From CAWJKP01 sp963843465 (GTDB lineage Bacteria; Planctomycetota; Planctomycetia; Pirellulales; Thermoguttaceae), in assembly GCA_963843465.1 (NCBI GenBank), contig CAWJKP010000001.1, positions 2,294,001-2,358,000 of the forward strand: 64,000 nt of DNA. Direction: 5' to 3'. Numbering within the stretch: position 1 is the first letter of the stretch; each line of letters begins with the position of its first letter. The position numbers and the translations under genes were made by a program. The notes under the pieces were generated by a model. That model was not told where the DNA came from. It did not search any database and worked only from the letters and a program-made list of their open reading frames with translations. Shown in pieces: positions 27,066 through 39,404 of this stretch.

Positions 27066-28442
27066 ATGAGTCAGCCAACTGGCGCCGCGGAAGCGGTGCG
27101 CGTCGAGTGCGACGCGTCGCCCGATTTCGCGGCCTGGATATCGCAGGCCCAGGGGTCGCTGGTCGTCTCCACGTACCAGGCGGGCAAAGTCGCCATGATC
27201 GGCTGGGACGGCCGGCAGACGACGCTCTTGATGCGCGAGTTCGAGAAGCCGCTGGGGGTGGCGGTGGATGGCGGTCGGCTGGCCCTGGCCACGCGCTACG
27301 ACGTGACGTTCTTCGCCAACGCGGGGCTCTTGGCGCACGACTTCTTGGAGCAGGAGCCCGGCCGCTACGACGCGCTTTACCTGCCCCGGGCGACGTTCCA
27401 CACGGGCGACCTGAACACGCACGACGTGGCCTTTCAGGGCGACGACCTGCTGCTGGTCAACACCCGCTTCTCCTGCCTGGCGCGGCTCAGCACGCGGTTC
27501 AACTTCACGCCTTTCTGGTCGCCGTCTTTTGTCAGCGACCGGGTGCCCGAAGACCGTTGCCATCTTAACGGCCTGGCGATGGACGGCGGGCAGCCGCGGT
27601 TCGTCACGGCGTTGGGCACGACGGACGCGGCGGGGGCCTGGCGCCAGGACAAGGCCACCGGCGGCGTGCTGATCGAGCTTTCCAGCGGCCAGGTCGTGCT
27701 GCGGGGGCTGTCGATGCCCCATTCGCCGCGCTGCTGCGGGGGCCGGTTGTGGGTGCTCAACTCGGGCACGGGCGAGCTGCTGCTGGTCGATCCGCTCCAG
27801 GGCCGGTCCGTGCCGGTCTGTCGGCTGCCGGGATACTTGCGGGGGCTGGCGCTGGTCGGCCCGTATGCCTTGGTGGGGCTTTCCAAGATCCGCGAGCGGC
27901 ATATTTTCGGCGGCCTGCCGATCCAGAAGGACTTCGACTCGCTGCGGTGCGGCGTGGCGGTGGTCGATCTGCGGAGCGGCCGCCTGGCGGGTCTGTTCGA
28001 GTTTACCGGGGGGTGCGAGGAGCTGTACGACGTGCAGTTTCTCCCCGGCGTGCGGCGGCCGATGATTCTCAACCTGCAGAAGGAAGCCTTCCACCAGGCC
28101 ATGACCGAGCCGGATTCATCCTACTGGTTGCGTCCCGGCTCGCTGATTGCCGATGAGTTGGCGGGCGCAGCCCCGGAGGGGCTCAACTCGATAGCCCAGG
28201 GCGCAGCCCTGGGAGACGAAGGCCCCCGCGCCCGGAAGCCCTGCAAGGGCGCGACAGCGCCCGCAAGATGGCGCCCCGTTGGGGCTGACGACGATTGTGG
28301 AATCACCGGGCGCCCAGGGCGTTGCCCTGGGCTGTCGAGTCTCGCCCCTTCGGGGCGAAGCAACCTCGGCCGGAATTCATTCTTGAGGAAGCGGAAGAAG
28401 AGGAAGAGGAACAAGAGCCATGTCGCCTTTTGGATTGTCTAA
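27066..28442 (+). CDS. TIGR03032/DUF4915-like protein with altered C-terminus
   Basis: The first ~365 of 458 residues match the TIGR03032 type: FAAWISQAQGSLVVSTYQAGKV, HxNGLAMDGGQPRFVTALG, RLWVLNSGTGELLLVDP and GLSKIRE. These look like propeller blades of an intracellular protein of unknown function. From about residue 368 the frame runs through palindromic intergenic-type DNA (28167-28360), giving a low-complexity tail that overlaps the next gene by 23 bases. The true C-terminus was probably lost or replaced. ATG 27066 is chosen because upstream residues do not fit the family. Confidence 0.78.
   Translation: MSQPTGAAEAVRVECDASPDFAAWISQAQGSLVVSTYQAGKVAMIGWDGRQTTLLMREFEKPLGVAVDGGRLALATRYDVTFFANAGLLAHDFLEQEPGRYDALYLPRATFHTGDLNTHDVAFQGDDLLLVNTRFSCLARLSTRFNFTPFWSPSFVSDRVPEDRCHLNGLAMDGGQPRFVTALGTTDAAGAWRQDKATGGVLIELSSGQVVLRGLSMPHSPRCCGGRLWVLNSGTGELLLVDPLQGRSVPVCRLPGYLRGLALVGPYALVGLSKIRERHIFGGLPIQKDFDSLRCGVAVVDLRSGRLAGLFEFTGGCEELYDVQFLPGVRRPMILNLQKEAFHQAMTEPDSSYWLRPGSLIADELAGAAPEGLNSIAQGAALGDEGPRARKPCKGATAPARWRPVGADDDCGITGRPGRCPGLSSLAPSGRSNLGRNSFLRKRKKRKRNKSHVAFWIV
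28167..28360. repeat. Cluster of small GC-rich palindromes
   Basis: It holds GCAGCCCCGGAGGGGCT (28167-28184), AGCCCAGGGCGCAGCCCTGGG (28192-28212), GCCCAGGGCGTTGCCCTGGGC (28312-28332) and GCCCCTTCGGGGC (28344-28356). Such CAGGGC palindromes are widespread in planctomycete intergenic DNA. Here they encode the aberrant tail of the preceding gene and lie just upstream of the giant surface-protein gene. Confidence 0.75.
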
Positions 28443-31400
28443 GCTTGGCGCCCTTGCGTTTTCGGTGGAGTCGCTTTGCGGCCGGTTGCGGGGCAAGAAG
28501 CGCGGCCGGCAGGCGCAAAAGACGCGGCGCCTGTTGTTCGACCCCCTGGAGCAGCGGCAGCTCTTGAGCGTCTCGCCGGTGCAGACGACGGACACCTTGG
28601 TCAACAACGCGGTGGGTGCGACGGGCCAGACGACGGAGCTGACGACCGGGGGCGTGGGCACCTACAACCTTCCCTTGGACAATCAATCGGTTGCCACCGA
28701 CGACAACGGCGACTTCGTGGTCACCTGGACCAGCTACAACCCGCTGATCAATCCGAATACCGGCAAGCAGGTGATCAGCGCGACCGGTGCGCCGGTGGTC
28801 GAGGGCAACATCTACGCCCGCTACTATACGGACGACGTGCAGCGGATCACTTTGCCCAGTGCGATCCTCACCCAGCACGCGTCGGGGACTTACGGCAGCT
28901 TCCAGTTGGTCTATAACGGCTCGGAGCAGCAGGAGTTGGCGATCACGGCGACGACCGCTCCCTTCGGCGGCCCCGTTGACCTGGCGGGCACGTTCAGGCT
29001 GGGGTTCGACCCCAACGGCAAGGCCCCCACGCCCAGCGAGCAGGTCACGATCAGCTACAACGAAACGGACCCGTTACAGACCACGGCCGGCGACATCCAG
29101 ACCGCGCTGAGCGGCCTGGGCGGCCCGCTGACGGACGTCAGCGTCTCGGCCGTCGACGCGCGCCATTTTCTCATCAATTTCGGCCCCGCCGAGCAGGACA
29201 AAGTCGAGCCGCTGATCGTGGTCGACCCGACGAGCTACAACTTCAGCGCCGGGTTCTTGCCTGCGGTGACGATCACCGGAACGCAGATCCCGGGGACCAC
29301 CGAATCGATCCCGGTGATTCCCGGCAATCCGACGGCGACGGCGACCAACATCGAGGAGGCCTTCGCCCAGGCGGCGACGGACAGTGCTCCCAACGGCGTT
29401 GTCCAGCCGCCGTGGCTTTTCAGCGAGGAAGGCCCGTATACGACTCCGCCGGTCGTGACCTCGACGGCGCCCAGTGTGACCGTGACGCCGGTGTCGGCGA
29501 ATCCCTTGCAGTTCGACGTGACCTTCGTCGGCGCTTCGGGCGACGCCGTGCAGTCGCCGTTGGAGGTCGTCAATCCGCTGGACTCGTTGGGCAACCCGCT
29601 CACCGGCGGCAGCGTGCAGGTTCTCAAGGGGCCCAGCCCGGTGTTCATGGTGAACAATCCCGATCCCAGCAGCGCGGGCTTGCTGGTCCCGCTGAACTAC
29701 AGCCGCTCGAACGCCTCGGTGGCCATGGACGACAACGGCTCTTTCGTGGTCACCTGGGACCAGTTGGATCCCAATTCGCAGAATCCGGCGAGCGTGTGCG
29801 ACATTTACGCCCGCCGTTTCCAGCCCGTCTCCTACACCTCGCCGGCCAGCGTGCAGTACGTGCATGGCCTGGAGACCCTGGGCAGCCAGTTCCAGGTGAA
29901 CACCTTCATGGCCAACACCATGACGGAGACCGGCATCGGCATAGACGGCAGCGGCAACTTCGTCATCGCCTGGACGGGCCAGGGCCAGGACCTGAGCTAT
30001 TTCAACGGCATCATCGCCCAGCAATTCAACAGCAGCGGCCAGCGCCAGGGGAGCGAAATCCACGTCGACACCGAGGATACCAACGTTCACATCTGGCCCT
30101 ACGTGGCCGTGGCCCATGACGGCACTTTCCTCGTCACCTGGAGCAGCAGCTCCGACCCCGCCTTGATTGAGTCGGATACCTACGTCGGCACCGTCGAAGC
30201 CAGGGTCTTCAGCTCCACGGGAGTCACGCTCGTTCCGCAGGAGACGATCCCCGGCCTGGCGGGGATCTCCACGGCCTCGTTCGATGCCAATGACGACTAT
30301 ACCGTGGTGGCGGGCACGGACGCCGCTGTGGACAACAACGGCTTAACGGTGGAAGGCCAATACGGCACCGAATACCAGCTCTTCGCCGCCAACAGCACGG
30401 CGGTGGTCAACACGGTGGTCCGGCCCCTGTTCATGGCCAGTAACGCCTCCCAGCCCCCCGGCACGGCCGCCACGGCGATCTGGCCCGGAAACGAGTACTA
30501 CGGCCGGGTAGCCTCGGACGCCAACGGCGACCTGACGGTGATGTACTCCGGCTTCGGGGCGGACTCCTCCGACGTGAACTTCACCTCCGCGCAAGCGATG
30601 GCGCTGATCGAGCAACAGATCAACGCCACCACCAACGCCGACCTGGTGCCCTACTTGCCCGGCAACATCAACCCATTGATGTACGCCATTGACGATATCC
30701 TTGACGCCGGCAACGTCGAGGGGGAGATCGCCGAAATCCTCTACGTGGCCCAGTCTGCGGGCGCCACCGACAGCCAATTGGGGCGGCTGCGGGCGATCGT
30801 GGACAGCGTGCTGGGGGTGCTCGACGGCGAGGCCGACGGCGTGTATGCCAGCACCTTCCCCTCCAACCCGGTGCTGAAACCCGGCCCCGCGACCCTGCAG
30901 AACTCCAACATTCTCAATGCCACCCGCGACGGCAACGACAACGTCGACATCTTGGACATCCCCCAGTTTGTCGTGGACAACGGCGCTGACGTCCCCGTGG
31001 CCGGCGGCACGGTCACCCTCCAGTTGGTAAACGGAGATACGGGCCAGTTTCAGAACATCACGGTCCCCATCGCCACCACGGGTGGAGCGCCGGACACCCT
31101 GGTGGACCCCGTGGGAACCGCCGCGAACATCGAGGCCGCCCTGGACTCGGCGATCCTGGTGGGCAAAAACTGGGCGGACGTGTGGCCCACGGCGCCGACG
31201 CCGCCCATCTATGACGGGGGCCCGGTCTGCGTCCGCTACATCCTGCCGAACGAGGTCGCGGTAAGGACGGGCACGTACTGGGACGTCGTCGCCGCCACCG
31301 GCGGCGCGGCCGACGATTACTACTTCGAGATCACCTTCCAGGGCGAAGTCCACGACACGCCGATGTCCGTGGCGCCGATCGCCTCGACTCTGCACACGCA

Positions 31401-34400
31401 GCCGACCAACGAACAGCAGACGTTGTTCATCCCCGAGGCTTCAAGCGGCCTCTTCAATTTTGAAATTGGCACCCCCGGCGCGCCCACCACGCAGTGGCTC
31501 TCTACCGGGAGCATTAGCGGGAGCCCCGACGTAGGCCCCGGGGCGGCGGCCGTCCAGGCCAACCTGGAGTCCGTCACCGGGCTCGGCACCGTTGCGGTCA
31601 CGGACCACACTCCCCAGATGCACGACTTCGGGGCCGGCCCAGTCGCGTGCTTCACCTATTCGATCGCGTACGTTGGCGCCGACCTCGGCAAGGCCGAGCC
31701 GGTTCCGCAATTCGACCCCGCGCCGCCCGTCAACGTCTCGGGCATAGGTCTAGTCGCCCAGTGGAACGGAACCCCGGGCGTGGTGACCGAAAACGACCCC
31801 GGGAACGCGGCATCAAACCCCCCCCTTCCCGCGGACGAAATTGGCGGGCAGACTCTCGGCGCGACGCCGCTCTATGCCAAGGAGTTTGATGGCAGCGCGA
31901 TTGGCACCAAGGGCGCGGCTGAGACGGTCGCGTCGATCGCCATGGAGCCCAACGGCAGTTACGTGGCCGTCTGGACCGAGGACGCTCAATACACGGCCGG
32001 CGGGACCTCCAATGAGGACATCGAATTCCGGCAGTTCAACGAGAGCGTCGACAGCGTCGGCCCGCTGGTCAGCGGCTACTTGGACCCCAGCGGCCAGCCC
32101 ATCGCCGCCAACGCCCAACTCCTCCAGCCGCTGCAGTATATCGTGGTGGACTTCGACAAGTCGATGGACGTCCCGACGGTCACCAACCTCAACAACTGGG
32201 TCCTGGAGCAGGCGAACGGGACGCCGCTGGTGGGCGGCATCTCGCAGATCTACTTCGGCATGAACGAGCTGCAGACCCTCTCCCAGTTGTCGGGAACCGC
32301 CGGCTACTCGGAGTTCTCCACGGCCAGCCCGGTCGGGACCAACCAATGGCAAGCGGTGCTGGTGCTCAACGGCGACGGCAACAGCGGCGGCACGGCCCCG
32401 CTGGGCGCCGGCCAGTGGACGCTGGTTGCCAAGAACAGCGTGCTGGACTATGCCGGCAACCCGCTGGGCCGCAACGGGTGGTCGGTCAACGGCGCGCCGG
32501 AGTCGATCAGCATCAACATCATCAAACCATCCGGCGGCCAGACGATGATCAACGGCAACGCGTCGGACCCGGTCGACGGCGGGTCCAGCAATGGGTCCGG
32601 CGGCAACACGGTGGCCAGCGACGGCAACGGCGACTTCGTCGCGGTCTTCGACCTCAGTTCCACGACGGGTGCGCAAGCGGCGGGCGTCTACGCCAAGATT
32701 TACGAGATGACCTATACGGACGTGAACGGAACCCGGACTCCCGCCGGCCCGAGCCCCCTTGCGGTCACCGACCCTTCCACCGGCGGGCCGTGGTTCGACG
32801 GCGAGATCCTGGTGACCAACAATACGACGGCCACCCAGGTGGCCGTGGCCGAAAGCGCCAACGGCGATTTCGTGGTCACCTGGGCGGAGGACGACCCCGC
32901 GTCCCTGGGCGGCTGGAACGTCTACTACCGGGCCTACAACGCGGCGGGCCAAGCCCGGTCCTTGGCGCCCATCATGGTCAACTCCTATACCGCCAACGCG
33001 CAGAATTCTCCCGCCGTGGCCATGGACGCCGAAGGCGACTTCGTGATTACCTGGCAGAGCGACTTCGAGGACGGCGGCAGCGGCTACGGCATCTACTGCC
33101 AGCGCTACGATTCCCAGGGCAATGCGCTGGGCGGCACCAACGAGCTCCAGGTAGTGGACTTTACCGGCACGCCGACCGGCAGCTTCGAGCTGCAGTGGCC
33201 GGCCGAGGGCGTGGAAGGGGTGCAGACCACGACGCCGATCACGTACACCGGCAACACCGCCGCTACCGCCACGGCCATCAAGGCTGCGCTGAACGGCGTC
33301 TTCCTCGACGCCAACGGCAAGCCGCTGAGCGTCGACGTGCAGGCGATCAACCTGACCGAGATCGACATCGAGTTCACCGGCGCAGGGCAGCCTTTTCGAG
33401 CCGCTGTTGAACGTCGTCGCCCTGAACTTGTCGTCGTCCTCCCCGCCGGGGGCCGACATCACCTCCGCGATGCAGGTCCCAGGGGCGTCAGGCGAGCTGC
33501 TGGTCAACGACTTCACGGGCGGCAACTGTGTCCAGCCGGCCGTCGCCATGGACGCCAGCGGCGAGTTCGTCATCAGTTGGACCAGCTACGGCGAGGGCAC
33601 CGACGGACCCGACCAGTCGAGCATCTACGCCAAGAAGTTCCCCGCCGTCTCGACCCTGGAGAGCACCAACAGCACCGTGGGCAACTTGAACGCGGTCTAC
33701 GCGACCGAGTCGAAGTCGCGCAGCTCCACCGAATACGTCGTCACCGTCGACAGTCCGGCGAACCACGTCCTCAACCCCAACACCTCCGCCGCAGCCACGG
33801 GCATCGTGGAAGTGCTCGCCGGCCCCCCCGGCAACCAGGGAGAAGGATCGGGCACGCTGCTGACGACCGGCGACGACATCCTCACCGCCGCCCACGTGGT
33901 TACCGACGCCACCGGTCAGGCCTACCCGGCCGCCGACGTTTCCGTGACCTTCAACATGCCCGCCGCCGAGGGAGGCCCCACGACGATCCAGGCGGCCGCG
34001 GTCTTCGTCGATCCGAGCTACAACGGCGATCCCTTCCAAGGCGGCGACGTGGCCGTGATCGAGTCCGCCTCGCCCGCCCCGACCGGCGCCCAGCGCTACG
34101 ACATCGACCGCAGCACCAATGCCATGGACCAGGCCTTCACCTTCGACGGCTACGGCGTCACGGGCATGGGCGCCACCGGCGGCGTCGCGCCCACCTCCTT
34201 CCCCCTGACCGTCCTGCACCAAGGCGAGAACGAGTTCCAGGTGACGGGCAGCCAGATCTTCAATTACGATCCGACGTTGTATTCCATGCTCAGCGGCGCT
34301 CCCTCGTTTTCCTCGAATCTGCTCTGCTACAATTTCAGCGACGGCACGCCCACGCATGACGCCTTCGGGCGGATGTTCGGCCTGCCCGATGTCTATTTCG

Positions 34401-37400
34401 GCGACGACGAGGCCATGGCCGACCACGGCGACTCCGGCGGACCGAGCCTCATCGACGTGGGCGGGAAGCAGGTGATCGCCGCCGTGACCACCGGCGGCGT
34501 GCCGCCGCCGGCGGCCAATCCCTCGATCGAGATCACCGCCCAGCCCGGCGGCACGCAAGGGCTGCCGACGGCCTTGGGGCCCTCCGATTTCGGCTATATC
34601 GGCCTGAATACCAGCGTCGAGGCCTACGCCCCCTGGATCGACTCGGTGACGCTCAACGGCGGCCCGGAGATCCTCGTCAATTCGACCAACAACGTCGGCC
34701 GGAAGTGGTCCAGCGTGGCCATGGACGACAACGGCGAGTTCGCCGTCTCCTGGACCAGCTACGGCCAGGACGGGGTGGGCAACGGCTACGGCCCCGGCGC
34801 CAACGGCATGAACGGCGTCTTCGCCCGCCGCTTCACCAGTCTCGGCCAGCCGGTCACCGTTCCCGTGATTGTCAACGGTGCGCCCGTGATTGTGAACGGC
34901 GTGCCGGAGACCGAGCCCGAGCCTGAGTTCCAGGTCAATACCTTCGCGGCCAACAACCAGCAGCATTCGAAGGTGGCGATGGATGCGGTGGGCGACTTCA
35001 CCATCACCTGGGAGAGCTACCAGGAGGCGACGCCGCCGTCCAACGCGGCCACCAGCTACGGCATCTACGCCCAGCGCTATGCGAGCGAGAAGGCGTTTAA
35101 CGCCGATTTCCCCAACCTGGTCCCCGGCCTTGGGCTCAACGGCGAGATCGGCGGCGAGTTCCCGGTGAATACCACCGTTTTCCTCAACCCCATCACCCCT
35201 TACGGCAACCAGCGCTACCCGAGCATCGCCATGGACGACACGGGCGACACGGTGATCGCTTGGATCGGCAACGGTGAAGACGCGAACCCCGGGGACGTGA
35301 ACATCGGCGCGTCCGACCCGCAGGGCTTCTACTACCAGCAGTACCAGGTGACGGCGGACACGGCCGGCCCGACCGTGGACCAGGTCGTGAACATCGTCTC
35401 CACCACGACTTCGCCGCCTCAGGCGCAGACGGTGCCGCCGGGCGTCAATCTGGACGTTATCAACCCCGCGACGAAGAATCCCTACCCGGTGACGCAGTTC
35501 GTGGTCAGCTTCGACGAGAACCTGAGCACCGCCGGCGGGACCTCCGGAGAGTACAGCGTCACCAACCCCAACAACTGGGACTTGACCGAAAACGGCATCA
35601 ACCTGTCCGGCGGGATCGTCAGCGTGCAGTGGGGCACCGCCGCGCAGTTGGGCAAGAACGAGTTGAACACGCTTTACAGCGTCTTCCCGCAGACCAACAA
35701 GTGGGAAGCCGTGATCACCTTCGACGGCACCCCGGCCAAAACCCCCAACAAGGCGGTGGCGCTGGGGCAGGGGACCTACGTGCTGACGGCCAGTTCCAAC
35801 ATCGAGGACCTCTTTGGCAACCCCCTGGACGGCGGCCTCCGGGACGCGGCCAGCGCGTACCAACTGCCCTTCACCATCCAGTTGAGCACCACGACTGCCG
35901 AGCCCGTTCCTCCCGGCGCCGTGCGCCGGGCAGCGCCGGCGCCCCCACCAAGGATCAGCAGGTCAACACCACCAGCACGACCAACAACCTCTCTCCGGTG
36001 GTGGCCTCCGATCCCGGCGGCGCCTACGTGGTCGTCTGGGAGCAATACGGCGCCGTGGCCACCCAAAGCAACATCATAGCCCAGTTGTACGACCGTTTCG
36101 GAGTGGCCCAGGGCGGTCCGATTTCCGTCAACTCCTATACCACCGGTTTGCAGGTCCAGCCGGACGTGTCTATGGACGGCTACGGCAATTTCGTCGTCAC
36201 CTGGTCGGGAATGGGATTGAATACCGCCGGCAACGCCGTTCACGGGATCTGGGCCCGCGAGTTCGAAGCCAATGGCGTTCCCAACCCCGCCGGGGTGTTC
36301 GAGGTCGACCAGCCGATTGCCGTCACCCCTCCTTCGGCCGACACGGTGTCGCAGCCGGTGATCGGCATGGATCCCACGGGCGACTTCGTGATTGCTTGGA
36401 CCAGCACCGGCGCGAGCGTCCTCCAGGACGGCGTCTTGGCCCGCATCTACACGCCCGCCGGCACGCCCTTGAACAACGAGAATCAATTCTTCGTGGCCGC
36501 CCCCGGCACCGTCAACAGCGTGGTGCAGTCGCCGGACGTGGCGATGAGCAGGAGTGCGGCCTTTACCGTCGTTTGGCAGAGCGAAGTCGGGAATGGCAGC
36601 GCCTGGGCTGTCTTCGGCCAGTGCTATGCCGCTGGCGGGGTGAAGGAGGGCGGCCAGTTCCCGGTCAGCCCGACGACTGCCGCCTACACCCAGGTCACCC
36701 CCCGCGTGGCCATGGACCCGGCGGGCGCCTTCGTCGTCACTTGGGCCGGCGGACTCGGAAACGGCGCGTACGGGGTCGATGCGCAGTATTACAGCCCGGC
36801 CAGCGCGACGGGTCCCACCGCGTCGGGCGGCGAGATCGCCGTCAACCAGACGTCGACCAACTCCCGGTACGAGCCCGACGTGTCGATGGACGCGGCGGGC
36901 GACTTCGTAGTCACCTGGGCCACCCTGGGCCAGGACAACCCAACGGCCGCCGACTGGGGCATCTGCGCCCGCGTCTTCTCCGAAAGCGGCAACGCCTCGG
37001 TTGCCGCCGTTGCCGCGCTGGGCGAGTTCATCGTCAACGCCACGGTGATCGGCAACCAGACCAGCCCCTCGGTGGCCATGGATTCCTACGGCAACTTCAC
37101 CGTCGCCTGGATGGGGCCCTATGCGGGCCAGACCGCGCTGAACGGCATCTTCGATCGCGTGGTGGCGGTCGTGCCCTCCTCGTACGCGAGCTCCGGCACC
37201 GGCGGAACGACCGACGTCGCCGGCGTGCTCTCCAGTTACGCCGCCCAGCCCACCAAGGCCGGCAACGGCGGCACGGGAATCTTCGTCGTTTCGGCAACCA
37301 CGGCCAACGGCAGCTTCTCCTTCACCGGCGGCCCCACCCTGGCAAGCTGGGTCGTGAAGCTCAACGGCACGAAACTGACGATCCCCGCCGGCACCACGGC

Positions 37401-38940
37401 CATCGACTTCAACGGCAACGGCACCGACACGGTAACCATCAACGGCACTTCCGCCACGGGTGAATCGGCCAGCATCACCCCCGGCGCAGTGACCTTCACG
37501 GACGCGGGCGCGGGCGGCACCCCCTATCAGGTCACCGCCGTGAACTTCCCCTCGGCCACCATCAGCACCGGCGGCAGCGGCACGCTGGCCGTCGCCGATA
37601 ACACGGGAAACTACCTCCTCTCGATGACGCCCACCACGACGACCCTGACCAATGGCAGCAAGACCACCAACCAGATCGTCGCCAAGGGCTTCAACAAGGT
37701 CACGGCCATCGCCACGGGAAGCGGAAGCAGCACCACGGTCTCCCTGCTGGGCGGAACCGGCGCCGACACCTTCACCGCCACCCCCACTAGCGCAATCCTC
37801 GCCGACACCGCCGGCACCTACAGCCTCACGGCCAACGGCTTCACGACCGTGCGGGCCAACGGCGGAACCGGCAACGACAAGGCCCTGCTCACCGACGCCG
37901 CCGGCGGCACCTTCAACGCCACGCCCACCAGTGCGGCGCTGACGGAACCCTCCGGCGCCAGCATCACCGCCAGCAACTTCGAGTCGGTCCAGGCCACCGC
38001 GGTCGGCCCCCATGACACGGCTTCGCTGTCCGGCGGGGCGGGCAGCAATTCCTTCGTGGGCAGCAAGGCCCAGTCGGCGTTGTCGGGAGTCAGCTACGAC
38101 AACGTCGCCAAGGGCTTCTACTCGGTCTCCGTCACCGGCTACGCCACCGGCTACACCACGGCCCTGCTCACCGACGCCACCGGCAACGCCACCGCCATCA
38201 TCAACCCGCAATCCGCCACCCTCAGCGCCGTCGCCGCCGGCGCGACCTCCTACAAGATCAACCTGCTCTCGGGTTTCCAGGTGATCGACGCCATCGAAAC
38301 CCTGGGGACAGGCGGCACGGCGACCCTCAACGGTGCGACGACCGCCGCCAACGTCTTCACGTCGACCCCCAACACGGCCAACACCGCCACGCTCACGCCG
38401 GCCGTGGGAAACGCCTTCCGCGAGTACGTGCAAGGTTTCTCCACGATCATCGCCAATTCCGCCAACGCCAACGACACGGCCAACCTCTACGACACCCACG
38501 GCAACGACACCTTCACCGGCACCCCCACCACGAGCACGATGAGCCTCTCCAGCGGCAACATCGTCACCGCCAACGGGTTCAAGACGGTTAACGCCTTTTC
38601 CGACAACGGGGGCGTCGATACGGCGAACATCAGCGGCACTACCGGCCGCGATACGACCACGCTGCGCTCGACCGACGCCCTGATGTCGTTCGGCAACGGT
38701 AATTCAGTCCACGCCTGGTTCTTCGCCAAGTACAGCCTCGTCGGCGGCAGCAGCGGCAACGACGCGGTCACGATCGTCAGCCCCGCGTTGGTTCAGGCGG
38801 GACAGGTGACGTCGCCGGCGGGCGCGGCATTCATCGCCTGGCTGTCAAACTTCACCCAGATTAACGAGACTTACAGCAATCCCACCTCCCAGCAGACCAT
38901 CCAGGCGACGGACAAGGTCTTTACGGCGGACTGGACCTGA
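28420..38940 (+). CDS. Giant surface protein with VAMDxxGdFVVTW repeats and embedded trypsin-like protease (two frame breaks)
   Basis: About 3,500 residues when two breaks are closed: near 33393-33397 (an extra T in TTTT) and near 35920-35930 (a lost C). The N-terminus carries RRLLFDPLEQRQLLSV, a variant of the LEPR-XLL motif that marks many planctomycete exported giants. At least 16 segments of the form VAMDxxGxFVVTWxS recur to about 37100, mixed with ~80-residue domains (ATAIKAALN type) and two Big_5-like domains (about 32060-32500 and 35490-35860). At 33800-34640 lies an S1-type serine protease: LTAAHVV (His codon 33893), GGDVAVIE, and GDSGGP (Ser codon 34433). The end (37200-38900) consists of ~65-residue Thr/Asn/Gly repeats. 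I see no dockerin or membrane anchor. Confidence 0.82.
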
Positions 38941-38970
38941 GCCGTCCGCACGCGGGGCGAAATGACACAA

Positions 38971-39100
38971 GTTCGTAGTACCGGCTTCAGCCGGCATTTC
39001 TCACCGGTTCTTCGTAGCATGGGCATTCTTGCCCGTGTGGTGAGAAATACGGGTTCGCCGGAAATCGGCGGCAAGACCGCCTAAAGGCGGGACTACGAAC
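38971..39100. repeat. Palindromic element with GTTCGTAGTACCG arms, copy 2
   Basis: The terminal arms GTTCGTAGT(A/C)CCG(G/C)CTT match those at 14541-14603. The longer interior includes CGGCTTCAGCCG, TTCTCACC/GGTGAGAA and CATGGGCATTCTTGCCCGTG palindromes. It separates the surface-protein gene from the barrel gene and may end transcription. Confidence 0.75.
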
Positions 39101-39404
39101 GCGCATTTCCGACCGCGTGCAGCATAGCGCCGTGTGGTTGCTTCACGTTGATTGCGGCCTTCCCCGGGCGGCCGACCGCTGAAAGCTGACCGCTAAGCGC
39201 CGCTTGTCCAGGCAACTCATCTTGCCTGTCTTTCCAAGAGAACGGCCGTGAAGACCGTTGTTTTCGGCAGACTTTGCCGTTCTTACTCAACTGGTTCCAT
39301 CGCCTGGTCCGATACTATCGTTACAACCGGAAAGTACGGACTTCGTTTGGCGGATAGTTTGCACCAAACTAGTTACTCAGCGCACACCGAGGTGGATGGG
39401 AACC

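Noticed and set aside
33488..38499. Very long open frames antisense to the giant surface protein.
   Set aside because: High-GC codon bias leaves the complementary frame open. The sense strand has clear domains and the antisense gives only Arg/Gly/Val-rich text.
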